A program made the translations under genes and the position numbers. Positions 61,836-64,000 of a stretch of 64,000 bases of DNA are shown in pieces. Within the stretch, counting starts at the first letter, position 1. Every line of letters begins with the position of its first letter. The stretch spans positions 56,496 through 120,495 of the forward strand of contig UQLD01000003.1 of assembly GCA_900541855.1 (NCBI GenBank). Reading direction: 5' to 3'. Below the pieces are notes generated by a model that saw nothing but the letters and a program-made list of their open reading frames with translations, did not search any database and was not told the origin of the DNA. This stretch comes from an uncultured Collinsella sp. (GTDB taxonomy: Bacteria; Actinomycetota; Coriobacteriia; Coriobacteriales; Coriobacteriaceae).

Positions 61836-62645
61836 ATGTCTTGCCTGCACCTTCATATCCTCGGCAGTGGCTCTAAAGGCAACTGCGCACTCATCGAGAG
61901 CCCGCAGGGGCTCATTATGGTCGATGACGGACTGTCTCGCCGCGAGACATTAAAGCGCATGGCAGAACTGGGGCTCTCGGCAGACAACGTCTCGGCTCTT
62001 CTCATTACTCATGAGCATAGCGATCACATCAAGGGCCTCGATGTCTGGTGCAAGCACTGGCACGGCCCCCTCTTTGCCAGCAGGGGCACTCTTTCGAGCA
62101 AAGAAAATCTTTCGCATCTGCCTGTCGAGGAATTCGATCCCGGTGACACCCTATCCATTGCCGGCATCCACGTGCAAACCTACTCAACGTCACACGATGT
62201 CATCAATCCAGTCGGCTATCGATTCGACACCCTCGATGATTCCATCGGTTTTGCCACCGACACCGGAGAGCTATCGAGCCAAGCCATGAACACCCTCGAA
62301 GATTGTCGAGTCCTCGCACTCGAAAGCAACCACGATGTGACCATGCTGCGCGAGGGAGAATATCCCCGCTTTCTTCAGGAGCGCATCCTGTCTGCAAGGG
62401 GACACCTCTCCAATGGCCAAGCCGCCGAAGCCGCGCGCGAACTTGTTACCGAACGCACCGAACAGCTCATTGCCATGCATATCAGCCAAGATAACAATCG
62501 TCCGAGCCTTACAGTCAAAAGCTATGCCAAAGCTCTGACCGCAACCCTGGATGACGAGGTCGGCAGCTCCGCAACCCTTCTCCAAGGATCGCGAAAACTC
62601 TCGATACGCCCCGCAAGCCAGCATCGGCCAGTAACCATTCAATAG
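61836..62645 (+). CDS. Metallo-beta-lactamase-fold hydrolase (YycJ/WalJ-like)
   Basis: 269 residues. Metal-site HEHSDHIKG, with LGSGSKGNCALIE at the start, TSHDVINPVGYRF and ESNHDVTML, then a late His in RGHLSNGQAA. It matches the YycJ subfamily, which in other Gram-positives is linked to cell-wall control or DNA repair. No yyc two-component genes are present here. The start is ATG 61836; the ribosome site is weak. Confidence 0.85.
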   Translation: MSCLHLHILGSGSKGNCALIESPQGLIMVDDGLSRRETLKRMAELGLSADNVSALLITHEHSDHIKGLDVWCKHWHGPLFASRGTLSSKENLSHLPVEEFDPGDTLSIAGIHVQTYSTSHDVINPVGYRFDTLDDSIGFATDTGELSSQAMNTLEDCRVLALESNHDVTMLREGEYPRFLQERILSARGHLSNGQAAEAARELVTERTEQLIAMHISQDNNRPSLTVKSYAKALTATLDDEVGSSATLLQGSRKLSIRPASQHRPVTIQ

Positions 62646-62653
62646 ACTGTCCT

Positions 62654-62701
62654 AGACAGCAAAAGGGGCCGAGAATCGCTTCCCAGCCCCTTTTGCTGTC
62701 T
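62654..62701. terminator. Bidirectional terminator
   Basis: Perfect 16-bp arms AGACAGCAAAAGGGGC and its complement (62686-62701), then TTTT. It lies between the convergent MBL and Hsp20 genes. Confidence 0.88.
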
Positions 62702-62727
62702 TTTAATAGCGCAGAACACCAACGAAG

Positions 62728-63159
62728 TTAGTCAATGGAGATCTTCGTAACGTTCTTCTTCTCGACGATCTTGGGAACCGTAACGGTCAGGATGCCGTCA
62801 GCGTACTTAGCCGAGAGGCCCTCGCTCGAAGCGTCCTTTAGATACACGCCACGCGTCGCGCTGTACGAGCTGAACTCCTTCTGCAGGAAGTTCTTGCCCT
62901 CGTTCTCCTCGTCTTCCTCGACATTCACGCTAATGGACAGACGGCCCTCGTTAAGCTCGACATCGATATCGTCCTTGGCGACGCCGGTCAGATAAGCCTT
63001 GACCTCATAGCCATCGCCCTTATCCTCAACGTCAACGGGGAACGCCTTAGAGGCAATCGAGCTGTTCGCTAGGTCGCTCATATCATCAAACAGATCGAAC
63101 AGCGAGCTTGCAGAGGGACGAACGCCAAAAACCGAACGATAAGGAACCATGCTTGCCAT
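62728..63159 (-). CDS. Hsp20/alpha-crystallin small heat-shock protein
   Basis: 143 residues. A crystallin domain with KAFPVDVEDKGDGYEVKAYL, DDIDVELNEGRLSISV, the motif ...YADGILTVTVPK, and a C-terminal KISID (an IXI-like tail). It prevents aggregation of unfolded proteins. ATG 63159 has AAGGAG 8 nt upstream; the frame before it is not similar. The 280-bp gap to the next gene holds no clear HAIR or CIRCE element, so heat control is not explained. Confidence 0.92.
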   Translation of the reverse strand: MASMVPYRSVFGVRPSASSLFDLFDDMSDLANSSIASKAFPVDVEDKGDGYEVKAYLTGVAKDDIDVELNEGRLSISVNVEEDEENEGKNFLQKEFSSYSATRGVYLKDASSEGLSAKYADGILTVTVPKIVEKKNVTKISID

Positions 63160-63436
63160 GTTTACCACTCCTTTATAGGACTGCCGAGTCATCTTCCAGG
63201 TGACTGGGACTTCTTTTGACGCTCTTATATATGCCCACCCAGTGCTCATATATACATCGACTATAAAGTTTTTTGAGTCCAGTACTATAAGCATATCTAA
63301 GTGCGTATGACTTAGGTTTTAGGAAGGTTAAGGTTCTTTGAACCAGAGCTTAAATACCGAGTATGTCCCCAGCTACAAATAACAAGGGGCTTACAATGAG
63401 CGCGTACACGTTGTTGGTAACGAGCTAAAGGGCATC

Positions 63437-63904
63437 ATGGACGACCAAAACCAGAACAAAATGTTTATGCCGACGCAGGGGGAAGATACTTCCACGCAGC
63501 CGCCACGGTTCCATCGCCCCCACATCTCGCAAGAGCCCATTAATGATCCGGAGCCCGAGTATGTGACGAGAAATCGATATCAAACACTCGAGGATGCCCA
63601 AACGGGGCGTAAACATATGGGCGTCGCCTCGGGAGACCCTGTATATCTGAAAGACGCACCATTATCTAAAAACAGCGCAGCTAGTGATGAGCCGATGAAA
63701 GCATCCGCCACTCATCAACAAAGAGGTCCTCGACCAAAGCAAACCTTGACGCATTCGGCTCGCTATCTCGAAACGCCAAAACAGGGAAAATCAATCTTCG
63801 TTTCATCAAGTAAACGACGCAAGCAGCATCGACTGACAATCCTGCTTTTGATCATTGTGGCCATAGCAGTTGCCCTTGTTATTCGATTTATCTTCTTTAA
63901 ATAA
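63437..63904 (+). CDS. C-terminal tail-anchored protein of unknown function
   Basis: 155 residues. A polar, proline- and Gln-rich N-terminal region of about 125 residues precedes a Lys/Arg cluster (SSSKRRKQHR) and one terminal transmembrane helix (LLLIIVAIAVALVIRFIFF), so the bulk is cytosolic. I do not recognise a family. AAAGGG lies about 6 nt before ATG 63437. The 95 bp after it to the window end show no gene start. Confidence 0.65.
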   Translation: MDDQNQNKMFMPTQGEDTSTQPPRFHRPHISQEPINDPEPEYVTRNRYQTLEDAQTGRKHMGVASGDPVYLKDAPLSKNSAASDEPMKASATHQQRGPRPKQTLTHSARYLETPKQGKSIFVSSSKRRKQHRLTILLLIIVAIAVALVIRFIFFK

Positions 63905-64000
63905 AGGCTCAATACCAAAAACGATAAGATCGTCTGGTGTAATAGTGTTAGCGCCGGAATAATTTAGCCAAATATAGTCGGCCGAGATTGACCAATCCCG

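Overview
The window is about 64 kb of GC-rich (about 60%), densely coded chromosome from a Gram-positive actinobacterium. Several things fit Coriobacteriia, most likely a gut Collinsella or close relative: a small-form SRP RNA, a sortase-anchored surface protein with an LPXTG-like LANTG motif, several PTS and sugar-regulator genes, an LTA-synthase-type sulfatase, paired ABC exporters, and the tilS-hpt-ftsH order. This genus call comes from gene content and style, not from a marker search. I see no complete prophage, transposase, integrase or CRISPR array.

Layout. 1-6.8 kb: 3' part of rlmKL (23S rRNA methyltransferase), then a potassium block (kdpE, a short kdpD-like kinase, a small membrane protein, kup). 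6.9-16.6 kb: nitroreductase, LTA-synthase-like sulfatase, flavodoxin, a heterodimeric ABC exporter, and a coiled-coil cell-wall protein. 16.6-20.7 kb: SRP RNA among long inverted repeats, a TadA-glycerate kinase fusion, tRNA-Ser(UGA), a TetR regulator and lemA. 21-28.5 kb: ilvE, a DedA protein, cysE, and a MarR-controlled heterodimeric ABC exporter. 28.6-39.1 kb: small unknown genes, a second nitroreductase, a Fis-type regulator, a YeiH-like transporter with a GntR gene, glmS, a LacI regulator, a HAD phosphatase and larE. 39.1-39.9 kb has no intact gene but is full of repeats. 39.9-47.3 kb: a six-gene sugar operon (PTS EIIBC, GatZ/KbaZ-like protein, FSA-type transaldolase, split transketolase, PTS EIIA) with a divergent LacI gene. 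47.4-57.2 kb: secreted nuclease, EF-G-like GTPase, polar amino acid ABC uptake operon, RNA uracil methyltransferase, PHP phosphoesterase and an aminotransferase. 57.4-63.9 kb: ftsH, hpt and tilS, with a divergent metallo-beta-lactamase-fold gene, Hsp20 and a tail-anchored unknown.

What stands out is the intergenic DNA. At least four families of palindromic elements recur. (1) Eleven short hairpins carry a GGGACAG-type core in stems whose sequence changes from locus to locus. (2) Two copies of a 60-nt structured core show compensating base changes, each inside unrelated long inverted arms (35 bp and perfect at 53.3 kb). (3) Two copies of a 64-65 bp element end in GTTGCGGTGGAATA. (4) A 62-bp palindromic tandem repeat lies at 10.5 kb. 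A cluster of ten TCTCTCTAA/TTAGAGAGA motifs lies beside a winged-helix gene remnant. Among proteins, the most unusual are the tRNA deaminase-glycerate kinase fusion, an RlmL domain without its NPPY motif, and a Fis-type activator with a degenerate ATPase domain.
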